The notes under the pieces: generated by a model
The model's input: the letters and a program-made list of their open reading frames with translations, nothing else
Database searches by the model: none
Told to the model about the DNA's origin: nothing
Made by a program: the position numbers and the translations under genes
Assembly (NCBI RefSeq): GCF_003024195.1
Contig: NZ_KZ679046.1
Location: 124,001 to 188,000 of the forward strand
DNA from: Streptomyces dioscori
Lineage (GTDB): Bacteria; Actinomycetota; Actinomycetes; Streptomycetales; Streptomycetaceae
Direction: 5' to 3'
DNA: 64,000 bases
Part shown: positions 1 through 8,329 of the stretch, one piece after another
Layout: each line of letters starts with the position of its first letter
Position numbering within the stretch: position 1 is the first letter of the stretch

Positions 1-294
1 TGGGCCTTCACACCCGGACTGCTCCTCATCGGCCTGGGACTCGGTGTGATGCTCACCCCGTCGGTCAACGTCGTCCAGTCGAGCTTCGGCGAGGAACGGC
101 AGGGCGAGATCTCGGGGCTGTCCCGCAGTGTGTCGAACCTCGGTTCGTCGCTCGGTACGGCGATCGCCGGCACGATCCTCGTCGCCGACCCCGCGGCCGG
201 TCCGTACGCCGTGGCTCTGGGCGTCCTGGCCTTCGTGGGCCTGGGCGGACTCACGGCCGCCACCATGCTGCCCGAGCAACAACCCGGCGCGTAG
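1..294 (+). CDS. MFS transporter, DHA2/EmrB type, C-terminal fragment
   Basis: The frame is open from the first base of the window to a TAG at 292-294, so only the last 97 residues are present. They form two or three hydrophobic membrane segments (around residues 5-25, 45-62 and 65-85) separated by a cytoplasmic loop with 'GEISGLSRSVSNLG', followed by 'GTAIAGTILVA'. This pattern is typical of the last helices of 14-TM drug:H+ antiporters of the major facilitator superfamily. The substrate cannot be read from this end. It converges with the RDD gene, 17 bp separating the two stop codons. The family is fairly sure; the DHA2 subfamily is inference from the loop sequence. Confidence 0.75.
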   Translation, partial: WAFTPGLLLIGLGLGVMLTPSVNVVQSSFGEERQGEISGLSRSVSNLGSSLGTAIAGTILVADPAAGPYAVALGVLAFVGLGGLTAATMLPEQQPGA

Positions 295-311
295 CCACAC
301 ACGACGACCCG

Positions 312-764
312 TCACATCCTGTCGTAGCGGACGGTGGTGGCCAGGACGAGATCCTGGACCGACGCACGGCGCCTGCTCACCGGGATCCACAGCAGGCCCA
401 GGGGGAACACCAGGCACAGCGCGGCGCGCGCGAGGGCGCGCAGGACACCTGGCAGCCCGCCCGAACGTCCGGTGACGACGCGCAGGCCCAGCAGCCGGCC
501 GCCCACGGTGCTGCCGGTCAGGACCCAGCTGCCGGTGAGGTAGAGCAGGGCGATGGTCCAGCCGCACAGACCGGAGAGCCGGACGGAGAGGTCGGGCAGC
601 CGGAACGGCGGCCCGGTGACGAGCAGCCGCACGCCGCCGGCCCCGAACTGCACGGCGAGCCCGAGCCCGGCGACCACGAACGCGTCCACCAGGCCCGCCA
701 GCACGCGCGACACAAGTCCCGCGGCGTCCCCCCGCGGGCCCCCGGCCCGCTCCGCCCCCGTCAC
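312..764 (-). CDS. RDD family membrane protein
   Basis: A 150-residue protein with an RDD-type membrane domain. It shows 'GLVSRVLAGLVDAFVV' near residue 17, with the Arg and Asp of the RDD signature on helix 1, then further hydrophobic helices and a C-terminal 'SVQDLVLATTVR', which resembles the usual 'D..aGT.VV' end. RDD proteins are membrane proteins of mostly unknown role; some act in Na+/H+ exchange. I chose the GTG at 762-764 because it lies 11 bp after the stop of the upstream gene and begins just before the conserved domain. The frame stays open further upstream, but there it is out of register with a better coding frame. It forms an operon with the upstream 9-residue-repeat protein. 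Confidence 0.65.
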   Translation of the reverse strand: MTGAERAGGPRGDAAGLVSRVLAGLVDAFVVAGLGLAVQFGAGGVRLLVTGPPFRLPDLSVRLSGLCGWTIALLYLTGSWVLTGSTVGGRLLGLRVVTGRSGGLPGVLRALARAALCLVFPLGLLWIPVSRRRASVQDLVLATTVRYDRM

Positions 765-775
765 GACGCCCCCGG

Positions 776-1288
776 TCAGAGCGTCTGCTCGCGGGACGAC
801 CCAGGCGACCCAGAACCGGATACGGACACCACCACCGACCCCGTATCCGAGTCCTGCTCGTGCTCGTCCCCCTGCTCCGGGTCGGGTCTGCGCAGCAGGC
901 GGTCGGCGATGCGGTCCACCATCCGGTCGGCCCGCACGCTCCGGGCCCGGAGCCCGTGGACGGTCTCGTCGGCCATCCCGCCGCCGGTGTCGCGGACGAT
1001 ACGGCCGAGGTCGATCTCCGTCAGCACGCCCTTGGTGAGGGCGGCCAGATCGATACGGTCGAGCACGGCGTCGAGATCCAGCCGGGCCGCGATCCGGTCG
1101 ACGTCGACGCGCTCGGCGACCTGGTTCACATCGACGCGGGACACGAGTTCGTCCAGGTCCATCCGGTCGACGACCGCGGCCGTCAGCGCGCGGATCACCG
1201 CATCGGTGACGTCGGCGGCGGCCCCCAGCGCGAACCGTGTCAGGCGTCCGGCCGTATCGAAGGGATGAAGAGCGCGGTACCGGGTCAT
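776..1288 (-). CDS. Nonapeptide-repeat protein paired with the RDD gene
   Basis: A 170-residue protein of unknown function. Residues about 35-100 contain at least five 9-residue repeats of the form [VLI]-D-[LV]-[DN]-x-[LVI]-[AVL]-x-R, such as 'VDVDRIAAR' and 'LDLDAVLDR', followed by 'GGMADETVHGLRARSVRAD' and an acidic, Ser/Gly-rich tail. From memory, actinobacterial RDD proteins often carry such repeats fused in front of the RDD domain. Here the repeats and the RDD domain are in separate frames 11 bp apart, so they may form one complex or be a split gene. The ATG at 1286-1288 starts a charged N-terminus ('MTRYRALHPFDTAGRL') that suits a real start. The gene is transcribed divergently from the acyltransferase. 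Confidence 0.6.
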   Translation of the reverse strand: MTRYRALHPFDTAGRLTRFALGAAADVTDAVIRALTAAVVDRMDLDELVSRVDVNQVAERVDVDRIAARLDLDAVLDRIDLAALTKGVLTEIDLGRIVRDTGGGMADETVHGLRARSVRADRMVDRIADRLLRRPDPEQGDEHEQDSDTGSVVVSVSGSGSPGSSREQTL

Positions 1289-1419
1289 TGCGCCAGCGCA
1301 CCCCCGACGGGACGCGGGCGCATCATCCGTTGCGGGTGAACCGCAGGTCGGTGCCGGTGGGGCGAAGATCACAGGTGTACGAGCTCTTGGGCGGACGTGC
1401 CGCTGAGTACGGTGAGCGG

Positions 1420-2184
1420 GTGCCCAAGAGTAAGAACACGTTCTCGTCCCGGCGGAGCCGCCTCGTCCAGCGGGCCGTCCACGCGGGCTGGGCCTGGGTG
1501 CAGCGGACCGGCGCGGTGACGGCCGAGCGGCCCGGACGGCTGCGGTTCGGCGCGATGGGGACGGGCACGAGGCTGGCCTTCCCGCAGGGCACGGTGTTCG
1601 GCGAACCGTGGATCCACCTCGGCGACCACTGCATCATCGGCGAACAGGTCACGCTGACCGCCGGGTTGATGCCCGACCTCGACCTCGGCGCGGAGCCGAT
1701 ACTGCGGCTGGGCAACGGTGTCGTCCTCGGCCGGGGCAGCCATGTCATCGCCGACACCACGGTCACGATCGGCAGCGACTGCTACTTCGGGCCCTATGTG
1801 TACGTGACGTCCACGAACCACTCGTACGACGATCCGCAGGTGCCCATCGGCAAGCAGTGGCCGCGGATGGAGCCGGTGGAGATCGGCCCCGGCTGCTGGA
1901 TCGGCACAGGCGCGGTGATCCTGCCGGGGGCGCGGATCGGCCGGAACGTGGTGGTGGCGGCCGGTGCGGTGGTACGCGGCGTGGTCCCCGACCACGCGGT
2001 GGTGGCGGGAGCGCCGGCCCGCGTGGTCCGCCGCTGGACCCCCACCGAGGGCTGGCAGCCCCCGCTGCGCACCCCCGCCCCGACCCCGATCCCCGCGGAC
2101 ATCACCCCGGAACAACTACTGGCCTTGTCAGAACTGGACGAACAGAGCATCAAGGCCCTGAGAGCAATAGAGGACGCCCCCTAG
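1420..2184 (+). CDS. Left-handed beta-helix (hexapeptide repeat) acyltransferase
   Basis: A 254-residue protein of the LbH acyltransferase superfamily (galactoside/serine O-acetyltransferase type). Hexapeptide repeats run from about residue 65 to 205: 'ILRLGNGVVLGRGSHVI', 'VTIGSDCYFGPYVYV', 'IGPGCWIGTGAVILPGARI', 'AAGAVVRG'. 'STNHSYDD' carries the conserved His of the active-site loop. The enzyme would transfer an acyl group from acyl-CoA to a sugar, amino acid or antibiotic acceptor, which the sequence does not reveal. The GTG at 1420 begins 'VPKSKNTFSS', which fits the family's start as I remember it; an in-frame GTG at 1375 is an alternative. The TAG stop lies at the centre of a perfect 14-bp palindrome (2176-2189). 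Confidence 0.8.
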   Translation: MPKSKNTFSSRRSRLVQRAVHAGWAWVQRTGAVTAERPGRLRFGAMGTGTRLAFPQGTVFGEPWIHLGDHCIIGEQVTLTAGLMPDLDLGAEPILRLGNGVVLGRGSHVIADTTVTIGSDCYFGPYVYVTSTNHSYDDPQVPIGKQWPRMEPVEIGPGCWIGTGAVILPGARIGRNVVVAAGAVVRGVVPDHAVVAGAPARVVRRWTPTEGWQPPLRTPAPTPIPADITPEQLLALSELDEQSIKALRAIEDAP

Positions 2185-2223
2185 GGGGCAGGGGGAAAGC
2201 GCGCTCAAGCAGGCGCCCCGTAA

Positions 2224-2317
2224 GGGGCGCGGGGAACGGCGCGCTCAGCCACGACGAGCCCGCGGTCAAGACCCATCCCCAGCCACCCACCCCCTAAGGG
2301 GCGCGGGGAACTGCGCG
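2224..2317. repeat. Two copies of the GC-rich intergenic repeat
   Basis: Copies of the 20-bp core ggggcgcggggaacNgcgcg lie at 2224-2243 (N=g) and 2298-2317 (N=t), both in the same orientation. They sit between the acyltransferase and the convergent EamA gene. The second is followed by a sequence whose reverse complement (tgcgggtgcgttgtggctgg) corresponds to the upstream half of the longer copies elsewhere. No open frame of note exists in 2185-2375. Confidence 0.85.
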
Positions 2318-2375
2318 ACCAGCCACAACGCACCCGCAGCCGACGCACAGCCCCTGGCGGAGCCAACCGGTCGGT

Positions 2376-3227
2376 TCACCCCGTCGCGAGCAACACGCTC
2401 CCCACCAACGCAAGCCCCGCCCCAGCCACCTGCACCCCCCGCAACCGCTCCCGCAGGAAACCCCGCGCGGCCACGGCGGTAACCACCGGATACAGCGAGG
2501 CGAGAACCGCGGCCACAGCCACCGGCCCAAGCCGAGCGGCCAGCGCATACGTGCCGTTGGCGGCGACATCCGCCAGCCCCACGAACGCGAACGCCGGCAC
2601 CGCCCGCCAGGCCACCCGGGGCAGAGCCACCCGCCCCCGCCGCACGGACACGCACAGCGCCGCCCCACCGGCGACGACATTCGTGACGCGCTGCACGAAC
2701 AGCGCCAGAAAGAGCCCGGTGAGCGTCGACGACGCCTCCGCGATCAGCGCCATGACCGCCCCGAATCCGAACGCCGCGAGCAGTGTGAGCAGCACGGCCT
2801 GCCGCTGCACGGGCGCTCCCCTGAACTGCGGCCCGCCCGCCAGCACGACCCCCGCGACGGCGACGGCGATTCCCACGAACTGCATCAGCCCGGGACGCTC
2901 CCCGAGGGCGAGTCCGACCCCCACCGGCACGGCGACCCCGATCGAGCCGAGCGGGGAGACGACCCCCATTGGCCCGAGTGCGAGTGCCTTGTAGAAGGCC
3001 AGCATGGCGACGGGCCCGACCAGCCCCGCCGCCACCGCGAACCACAACCGCGGTCCTGTCTCGCTCCAGGCGCCCGTCCCGAGGACGACCGCGCCCAGCA
3101 CCACCGCGGCGATCGACTGCGAGACGACCACCACCGTCAGCGCGGGGGTACGCCGTGCCAGCAAGCCGCCGCCGAAGTCGGCCAGCCCCCACAGGAGGCT
3201 GGTGGCCAGGGCGAACAGTGCTGTCAT
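2376..3227 (-). CDS. EamA/DMT-family transporter
   Basis: A 283-residue integral membrane protein with about ten hydrophobic helices in two EamA repeats (roughly residues 5-130 and 145-280). It starts 'MTALFALATSLLWGLADFGGG' and ends each half with 'VGIAVAVAGVVL' or 'AGAGLALVGSVLLA', as drug/metabolite exporters do. It probably exports an amino acid, metabolite or drug; the sequence does not say which. The gene is divergent from an XRE-cupin regulator across about 93 bp, an arrangement typical of a regulator controlling its exporter. Confidence 0.85.
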   Translation of the reverse strand: MTALFALATSLLWGLADFGGGLLARRTPALTVVVVSQSIAAVVLGAVVLGTGAWSETGPRLWFAVAAGLVGPVAMLAFYKALALGPMGVVSPLGSIGVAVPVGVGLALGERPGLMQFVGIAVAVAGVVLAGGPQFRGAPVQRQAVLLTLLAAFGFGAVMALIAEASSTLTGLFLALFVQRVTNVVAGGAALCVSVRRGRVALPRVAWRAVPAFAFVGLADVAANGTYALAARLGPVAVAAVLASLYPVVTAVAARGFLRERLRGVQVAGAGLALVGSVLLATG

Positions 3228-3320
3228 CGAGCGCCTCGCAGTACAGTTCGGTGAACAATCCGGTGCACCCCACCGTAGTTCAGTTCATTGGACTCTGTCA
3301 TCCAGAATATTGGACGGAAT

Positions 3321-3893
3321 GTGTCGGACCTCGACCTCCTGACCCAGTCACTGGCGCGCAACGTCAAGCGCTGGCGCACCGAGCGCGGCTTCACCCTCGA
3401 CGCGCTCGCCGCCCGCGCCGGGGTCAGCCGCGGCATGCTCATCCAGATCGAGCAGGCCCGCACCAACCCCAGCCTCGGTACCGTCGTGAAGATCGGCGAC
3501 GCGCTCGGCATCAGCATCACCACCCTGCTCGACTACGAGCAGGGCCCGAAGGTCCGGATCGTCCCGCCGGAGCAGGCCGTACGGCTCTGGCACACGGACG
3601 CGGGCAGCTACAACCGCCTCCTCGCGGGCACCGAGGCCCCCGGTCCCCTGGAGATGTGGGACTGGCGGCTGATGCCGGGCGAGGGCAGCCCCTCGGACCC
3701 GCACCCCACGGGCACGGTCGAACTCATCCACGTCACGAAGGGCGAACTGGCGCTCACCGTGGACGGCACGGAGTACCGCGTCCCGGCCGGTTCGAGCGCC
3801 TCCTTCGAGGCCAACACCCCCCACACGTACGCCAACGCGGGCGACGTACCCGTGGAGATGGTGATGGCGGTGTCGGTGCCGGGCGTGCACTGA
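3321..3893 (+). CDS. XRE-family regulator with cupin sensor domain
   Basis: A 190-residue two-domain regulator. Residues about 10-70 form an HTH_3 domain ('LARNVKRWRTERGFTLDALA', 'GVSRGMLIQIEQARTNPS'). Residues about 110-185 form a cupin barrel ('GTVELIHVTKGELALTVDG', 'NTPHTYAN') that would bind a small ligand or metal. I chose GTG 3321, with ggacgg about 4 nt upstream and a protein that begins 'VSDLDLL'. A TTG at 3288 would add 11 residues. It is divergent from the EamA exporter, the likely target. The near-palindrome tccagaatattgga at 3301-3314 lies just upstream and could be an operator. Confidence 0.85.
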   Translation: MSDLDLLTQSLARNVKRWRTERGFTLDALAARAGVSRGMLIQIEQARTNPSLGTVVKIGDALGISITTLLDYEQGPKVRIVPPEQAVRLWHTDAGSYNRLLAGTEAPGPLEMWDWRLMPGEGSPSDPHPTGTVELIHVTKGELALTVDGTEYRVPAGSSASFEANTPHTYANAGDVPVEMVMAVSVPGVH

Positions 3894-3979
3894 GGCTCGT
3901 ACGGCCCCCGCGCGGAGGCATTCCTTGCCGAGGCCGAGGCCCCGGCGGGAGCCGTCCGCGTGGCTGTTAGCGTGCCGGC

Positions 3980-4537
3980 ATGCGCGCACCCCTCGGACAC
4001 TTCGACGACGCCACGCCCGCCACCGAACGCCTCGACGTGCTGACCCGCCCGGTCGCCGACGCCGTACGCGACTGGCGCGGCAGCGTCCCCGCCGAGCAGA
4101 TCGTGTACGTGGACACGGAGCCGGAGTGGGCCGACACCGCCACCTTCCTGGAGCACTACGGCCCGGAACTCCTCGGGCAGTCCGCGAACTGCGTGGTCGT
4201 CGCGGGCAAGCGCGGCGGGGAGACGACGCTCGCCGCGTGCGTGGTGCTGTCGGCCACTCGCGTCGACGTGAACGGCGCGGTCCGGCGGCAACTCGGCGCG
4301 CGCAAGGCGTCGTTCGCGGCGATGGACACGGCGACCGGCGAGACCGGGATGGAGTACGGCGGCATCACCCCGCTCGGACTGCCCGCGCACTGGCCGGTGT
4401 TGGTGGACTCGGCCGTCGTCGACCTGCCGTACGTACTGGTGGGCAGCGGCCGTCGGCGCGGAAAGCTGCTCGTGCCGGGGAAGGCGTTCGCCGAGCTCCC
4501 GAACGCCGTCGTCCTGGAAGGACTCGGGAACGCCTGA
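3980..4537 (+). CDS. YbaK/EbsC-family aminoacyl-tRNA deacylase
   Basis: A 185-residue protein with the YbaK/ProX editing fold across residues about 40-175. Visible family features are 'CVVLSATRVDVNGAVRRQLGA' followed by 'RKASFA' (the Lys-containing loop), 'YGGITPLGLP', matching the conserved G-x-x-P-x-G loop, and 'LVDSAVVDLPYVLVGSG'. The family hydrolyses mischarged aminoacyl-tRNAs (for example Cys-tRNA-Pro or Ala-tRNA-Pro) in trans; which substrate applies here is not visible. The ATG at 3980 gives the family's usual length. It converges on the CDF exporter, with 4 bp between stop codons. Confidence 0.8.
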   Translation: MRAPLGHFDDATPATERLDVLTRPVADAVRDWRGSVPAEQIVYVDTEPEWADTATFLEHYGPELLGQSANCVVVAGKRGGETTLAACVVLSATRVDVNGAVRRQLGARKASFAAMDTATGETGMEYGGITPLGLPAHWPVLVDSAVVDLPYVLVGSGRRRGKLLVPGKAFAELPNAVVLEGLGNA

Positions 4538-4541
4538 CCGC

Positions 4542-5666
4542 TCAGCCGGGCCCCGTCACGTGGTGGGCCAGCGCCAGATGAGGGTCCGACTCACCCGGCA
4601 CGGGTGACGGATCGGCGTGCACGAGGGCCGCGGTGAGGCCCGGTACGGCGTGCAGCAGGGCGTGTTCGGCCGCGACCGCCACCCGGTGGGCCGCGCGGAC
4701 GCTCGACTCCCCGTCGACGACGACGGCCACCTCGGCGCGCAGCCGGTGGCCGATCCAGCGCAGTCGCAGTTCGCCGACCCCACGCACGCCGGGCACCTCC
4801 CGCAGTGCCCGCTCGGCCGCGTCGAGCAGAGCCGGGTCGACCGCGTCCATGACCCGGTGGAACACCTCGCGCGCGGCGTCGCGCAGCACCACCAGCAGGG
4901 CCGCCGTGATCGCCAGCCCGACCACCGGGTCGGCGAGCTGCCAGCCGACGGCCGCGCCGCCCGCGCCCAGGAGCACGGCGAGCGAGGTGAAACCGTCCGT
5001 CCGCGCGTGGAGCCCGTCCGCGACCAGCGCCGCCGAGCCGATTTCGCGGCCGACGCGGATGCGGTAGCGGGCCACCCACTCGTTGCCCACGAAGCCGATG
5101 ACGGCCGCGGCGGCGACCACCGGCAGATGCTCGACGGGGCGTGGGTCGAGCAGCCGGTCGACCGCCGTCCAGCCCGCGAAGACCGCGGAGGCCGCGATCG
5201 TCAGCACGATCACGAGTCCCGCCAGGTCCTCCGCCCGCCCGTATCCGTACGTGAACCGCCGGTCGGCGGCCCGTCGGCCCAGGACGAACGCGATGCCGAG
5301 CGGTACGGCGGTGAGCGCGTCCGCCGCGTTGTGCACGGTGTCGCCGAGCAGCGCCACCGAGCCGGAGAGGGCGACGACGACCGCCTGGGCGGCGGCGGTC
5401 GCGCCGAGGACGGCCAGCGAGATCCAGAGCGTACGGATACCGCGGGCCGAGGACTCCAGAGCGGAGTCGACCTTGTCGGCGGTGGCGTGCGAGTGCGGGG
5501 TGAGGAGATGGCTCAGCCGGTGCCGCAGCCGGTGCCCGGACCGGGCCTGGCTCTCTGAATGGTGCCCGTGGTCGTGCCCGCTTCCGTGCCCGCCTCCGGG
5601 CCCATGGCCGTCTTCATGGGCATGCCCAGGCCCCCGCTCCCGCCCGTGGTCGTGCTCGGTGCTCAC
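4542..5666 (-). CDS. Cation diffusion facilitator (Zn/Co exporter)
   Basis: A 374-residue CDF metal exporter. The first 50 residues are a His-rich cytoplasmic tail (many HDHG/HGHG units). Six hydrophobic helices follow. The paired HxxxD metal sites are intact: 'HNAAD' in helix 2 and 'HARTD' in helix 5. A C-terminal cytoplasmic domain with 'LRWIGHRLRAEVAVVVDG' completes it. It would export Zn2+, Co2+ or a similar cation in exchange for protons. The GTG at 5664-5666 is preceded by aagggga at a suitable distance. It is divergent from the ArsR-type regulator, its expected repressor. Confidence 0.9.
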   Translation of the reverse strand: MSTEHDHGRERGPGHAHEDGHGPGGGHGSGHDHGHHSESQARSGHRLRHRLSHLLTPHSHATADKVDSALESSARGIRTLWISLAVLGATAAAQAVVVALSGSVALLGDTVHNAADALTAVPLGIAFVLGRRAADRRFTYGYGRAEDLAGLVIVLTIAASAVFAGWTAVDRLLDPRPVEHLPVVAAAAVIGFVGNEWVARYRIRVGREIGSAALVADGLHARTDGFTSLAVLLGAGGAAVGWQLADPVVGLAITAALLVVLRDAAREVFHRVMDAVDPALLDAAERALREVPGVRGVGELRLRWIGHRLRAEVAVVVDGESSVRAAHRVAVAAEHALLHAVPGLTAALVHADPSPVPGESDPHLALAHHVTGPG

Positions 5667-5728
5667 ATGATCCCCTTCCCGGGATGTCCATGAACGAGGT
5701 GGACGCGACCGTCCCACCGAGCCATTAT

Positions 5729-5744
5729 GTGCGTATGAGCGCAC
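5729..5744. promoter_or_regulatory. Putative ArsR/CzrA-type operator
   Basis: An inverted repeat gtgcg-tatgag-cgcac lies in the 68-bp space between the divergent CDF and ArsR genes and overlaps the chosen ATG of the regulator (5735). ArsR/SmtB metal sensors bind such imperfect palindromes over their promoters. The overlap suggests either autorepression of a near-leaderless transcript or a start codon slightly downstream (ATG 5747). Confidence 0.45.
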
Positions 5745-6094
5745 GCATGCACCTGTCACCTGCGCACGATGAGCATCCGCGCACACCGGGCGAGGAGCAG
5801 TTCGCCCTCGCCGCCGAACTCCTCGCCCTCCTGGGCGATCGCACCCGGCTCGCCCTGCTGCACGCCCTGGCCGATGACGAGGCGGACGTCACGACCCTCA
5901 CGGAGCGGTGCGGGGCCGCCCGCCCGGCGGTCAGCCAGCACCTGGCGCGGCTGCGGCTCGCGGGCCTCGTCAACACACGCAAGGAGGGGCGCCGGGTGAT
6001 CTATTCGCTGCGGGACGGGCATCTGCGGCGGGTCGTCGACGAGGCGCTGAACCTGGCCGACCACCGGCTGAGGGACAGGCCGGCGCACGATTGA
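5735..6094 (+). CDS. ArsR/SmtB-family metal-responsive repressor
   Basis: A 119-residue winged-helix repressor. 'LALLGDRTRLALLHALADDEADVTTL' is the N-terminal half of the HTH, 'GAARPAVSQHLARLRLAGLV' the recognition helix, and 'RKEGRRVIYSLRDGHLRRVVDEAL' the wing and last helix. The last helix carries D and H residues (DGHLRRVVDEALNLADH) in the spacing of the SmtB/CzrA alpha-5 metal site, suggesting Zn or Co sensing. It is divergent from the CDF exporter, so the pair is a classic efflux module. In-frame ATGs also exist at 5684, 5690 and 5747; the extra N-terminal residues look non-conserved. Confidence 0.85.
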   Translation: MSARMHLSPAHDEHPRTPGEEQFALAAELLALLGDRTRLALLHALADDEADVTTLTERCGAARPAVSQHLARLRLAGLVNTRKEGRRVIYSLRDGHLRRVVDEALNLADHRLRDRPAHD

Positions 6095-6284
6095 GTGGTC
6101 CTGGGCGCCGGTTTGTTTCGGGCCGCAGCGCCGGGTACTCGGGGCGTGGGACCCCGCCCGCCTCCGGGCGAAGGAGGCGTGGGCGGGGGATGCTGAGGAA
6201 GACGGCACCACGGCCCGGCCAGTGCTCTCGACGCTGTCGGGTGTCCGCCCACGCCCCTCGGTACGACTCAGGAACGGTACTGCC

Positions 6285-7082
6285 ATGAACAGCGACGCAA
6301 GAGTCCGCAGCGACGTCGTCTCCAGTCACTCGGTCGCGGGAGCCCCGTGCTGGGTCAGCCTGACGGCGCGCGACCAGCAGGCCGCCGAGGACTTCTACCA
6401 GGCGGTGCTGGGGTGGCGGTTCCGGACGACCGCGCTGATGGACCGGTTCCGGATCGCCTACGCGGACGGGGTGCCGGTCGCGGGCATCGCGGCCGTGGCC
6501 ACGATGTGGCAGATGGCCGTCGCCTGGACCCCGTACTTCGCCGTGGACAGCGCCGACGAGGCGGTGGCCCGGGGCCAGGAGCGCGGCGGTACGGCGGCGG
6601 TCGGGCCCATCGGCTTCCCGCCGGGCCGGGCAGCCCTGCTGGCGGACCGCGACGGAGCCGTCTTCGGCATCTGGGAGGGCCAGCTCGTCGCCGGCTGGGA
6701 GACCTGGCGCCGGGCCGCCCCCGCCTTCTTGCGACTGCACACGCGCAACGCCTTCGACGCCGCGATGTTCTACGGCGAGGTGCTGGAGTGGGCGACCTCG
6801 CGGCCCGGCTGCTGCGAGGTGCACTACGACGGGGACGAGGTCGTCCTGCGCAGCGACGGCGACGTGGTGGCCCGTATCCACTCCGGCGCGGTGGAGGCCG
6901 CCCCCGATCCCACGATCCGGCCGCACTGGCAGGTCCATTTCGCGGTCACGGACGTCGAGGCGTGCATCCGTGCCGCCCTGGAGCACGGCGGTACGGTCCG
7001 GGACGGCGCGACCACCACGGAGGCGGTGCTGCGGGATCCCGACGGGGCGCAGTTCACCGTGACGTCCAAGCCTCAGGTGTAG
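6285..7082 (+). CDS. Tandem VOC (glyoxalase-fold) protein
   Basis: A 265-residue protein with two VOC domains, residues about 15-130 ('GAPCWVSLTARDQQAAEDFY' ... 'GPIGFPPGRAALLADRDGAVFGIW') and 140-262 ('FLRLHTRNAFDAAMFYGEVLEW' ... 'AVLRDPDGAQFTVTSKPQV'). The family includes glyoxalases, extradiol dioxygenases and bleomycin-binding proteins. Metal ligands are not clearly conserved here, so an antibiotic-binding or accessory role is as likely as catalysis. The ATG at 6285 has caggaac upstream. The stop codon sits in the first unit of a 17-bp tandem array. The 190 bp upstream of the gene show no other feature. Confidence 0.8.
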   Translation: MNSDARVRSDVVSSHSVAGAPCWVSLTARDQQAAEDFYQAVLGWRFRTTALMDRFRIAYADGVPVAGIAAVATMWQMAVAWTPYFAVDSADEAVARGQERGGTAAVGPIGFPPGRAALLADRDGAVFGIWEGQLVAGWETWRRAAPAFLRLHTRNAFDAAMFYGEVLEWATSRPGCCEVHYDGDEVVLRSDGDVVARIHSGAVEAAPDPTIRPHWQVHFAVTDVEACIRAALEHGGTVRDGATTTEAVLRDPDGAQFTVTSKPQV

Positions 7083-7140
7083 CGGCGCCCCAGCTGTGAA
7101 GGCGCCTCAGGTGTGAAGGCACCTCCGGTTGAAGGCGGGG
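7073..7140 (+). repeat. 17-bp tandem array over the VOC stop codon
   Basis: Three and a half 17-bp units at 7073-7089, 7090-7106, 7107-7123 and 7124-7140, for example tcaggtgtgaaggcacc. The first contains the TAG stop of the VOC gene. Because 17 is not a multiple of three, the array is not an expanded reading frame. The rest of the 246-bp space up to the MHYT gene shows nothing else I can name. Confidence 0.8.
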
Positions 7141-7328
7141 GCGGGCGACCGCAATCGTGCGCCGCGCCACCAGAATGATTCCCTCCGGCCGAATGAAGAC
7201 CCTTCGTGACCGGAAGTGGCCGATGTGGAATTCCGTTGGCTGCAATTGCACGAAAACCCTTGCTGCAGCCCCGTTATGGCACGTACATATGTCCCCGCAA
7301 CAGTCGTATTCCGGGGGGATGTTGGCAT

Positions 7329-8210
7329 ATGCAAGGCACGGTCGACGGATTCAGTTATGGAACGGTCACCCCGCTCACAGCCTATGTCATGGCCTGTCTG
7401 GGCGCCGCTCTGGGACTGCGCTGCATCACCCGGTCCCTGCGCAACGACCAGTCCTGGAGACCGGGTTGGCTCGCGCTCGGGGCGGCGTCGATCGGCTGCG
7501 GCATCTGGACGATGCATTTCATCGCCATGATCGGATTCCAGGTCGAGGAAAGCCGTATCCGTTACGACGTCGGCCTGACGATCCTCAGCCTCGCGGTGGC
7601 GATCGCCGTGGTGGGTGTCGGTGTCTTCGCCGTCGGTTATCGCGGCGCGAACACGGCGACCCTGCTCATCGCGGGCACCTTCACCGGCCTCGGGGTCGCG
7701 GCCATGCACTACATCGGCATGGCCGCCATTCGTCTGAACGGCGACCTGCGCTACGAGATCCGTACCGTCGCGCTCTCCGTCCTGATCGCCGTCGTCGCCG
7801 CGACCGCCGCGCTCTGGGCGGCGGTCGCGATCCGCGGCTTCCTGACCAGCCTGGCGGCGAGCCTGGTCATGGGCGTCGCCGTGACCGGTATGCACTACAC
7901 GGGAATGGCCGCGGTCAGCGTGCATCTGCACGGCGCGGCCGGAGCGCCGGATTCGGGCGACTCCGCCCACTCGCTGCTGCTGCCGATGCTCATCGGCCCG
8001 GTCCTCTTCCTGGCGCTCGCGGGAGTCGTCGTGATGTTCGACCCGATGCTCGTCCTCGGGGACGGCGACTGGAACCGGACCGCGTCCGGCCGGCGGACGC
8101 CCGCCCCGGGCGCGGAACCGCCCGCCTGGTCGGGCTCGGCGTTCGAGGCTCCGCGGAGGACGGGCCGGCGGGCGTACGAACCCGGGGGAACGGGGCGCCG
8201 CGACGGATGA
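7329..8210 (+). CDS. MHYT-domain membrane sensor protein
   Basis: A 293-residue membrane protein with seven predicted helices and three MHYT motifs: 'MHFIAM' at residue 62, 'MHYIGM' at 126 and 'MHYTGM' at 188. The MHYT domain is thought to bind copper through the Met/His motifs and to sense O2, CO or NO. It is usually fused to a GGDEF/EAL or kinase output; here the output domain is absent and the protein ends in a disordered, Arg/Pro-rich cytoplasmic tail. It may therefore act through a partner. The ATG at 7329 has a ggggggat ribosome site 8 nt upstream. Confidence 0.85.
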   Translation: MQGTVDGFSYGTVTPLTAYVMACLGAALGLRCITRSLRNDQSWRPGWLALGAASIGCGIWTMHFIAMIGFQVEESRIRYDVGLTILSLAVAIAVVGVGVFAVGYRGANTATLLIAGTFTGLGVAAMHYIGMAAIRLNGDLRYEIRTVALSVLIAVVAATAALWAAVAIRGFLTSLAASLVMGVAVTGMHYTGMAAVSVHLHGAAGAPDSGDSAHSLLLPMLIGPVLFLALAGVVVMFDPMLVLGDGDWNRTASGRRTPAPGAEPPAWSGSAFEAPRRTGRRAYEPGGTGRRDG

Positions 8211-8329
8211 GCCAGGTGCTTGTTCCGGTGTCGCGCCGCCGCTACAGGGCCGTCGGCCGAGCATCGCCGGTTCAGCCCCGCCGGTTCAGCGCGGCTGGTG
8301 GAGCATCGCCGGTTCGGCCCGGGTGGGGA

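Noticed and set aside
312..1301. One long minus-strand frame covering both the RDD domain and the region before it
   Set aside because: Upstream of about 764 it is Arg/Pro-rich nonsense, while another frame there shows clear 9-residue repeats. The RDD protein therefore starts at 764.
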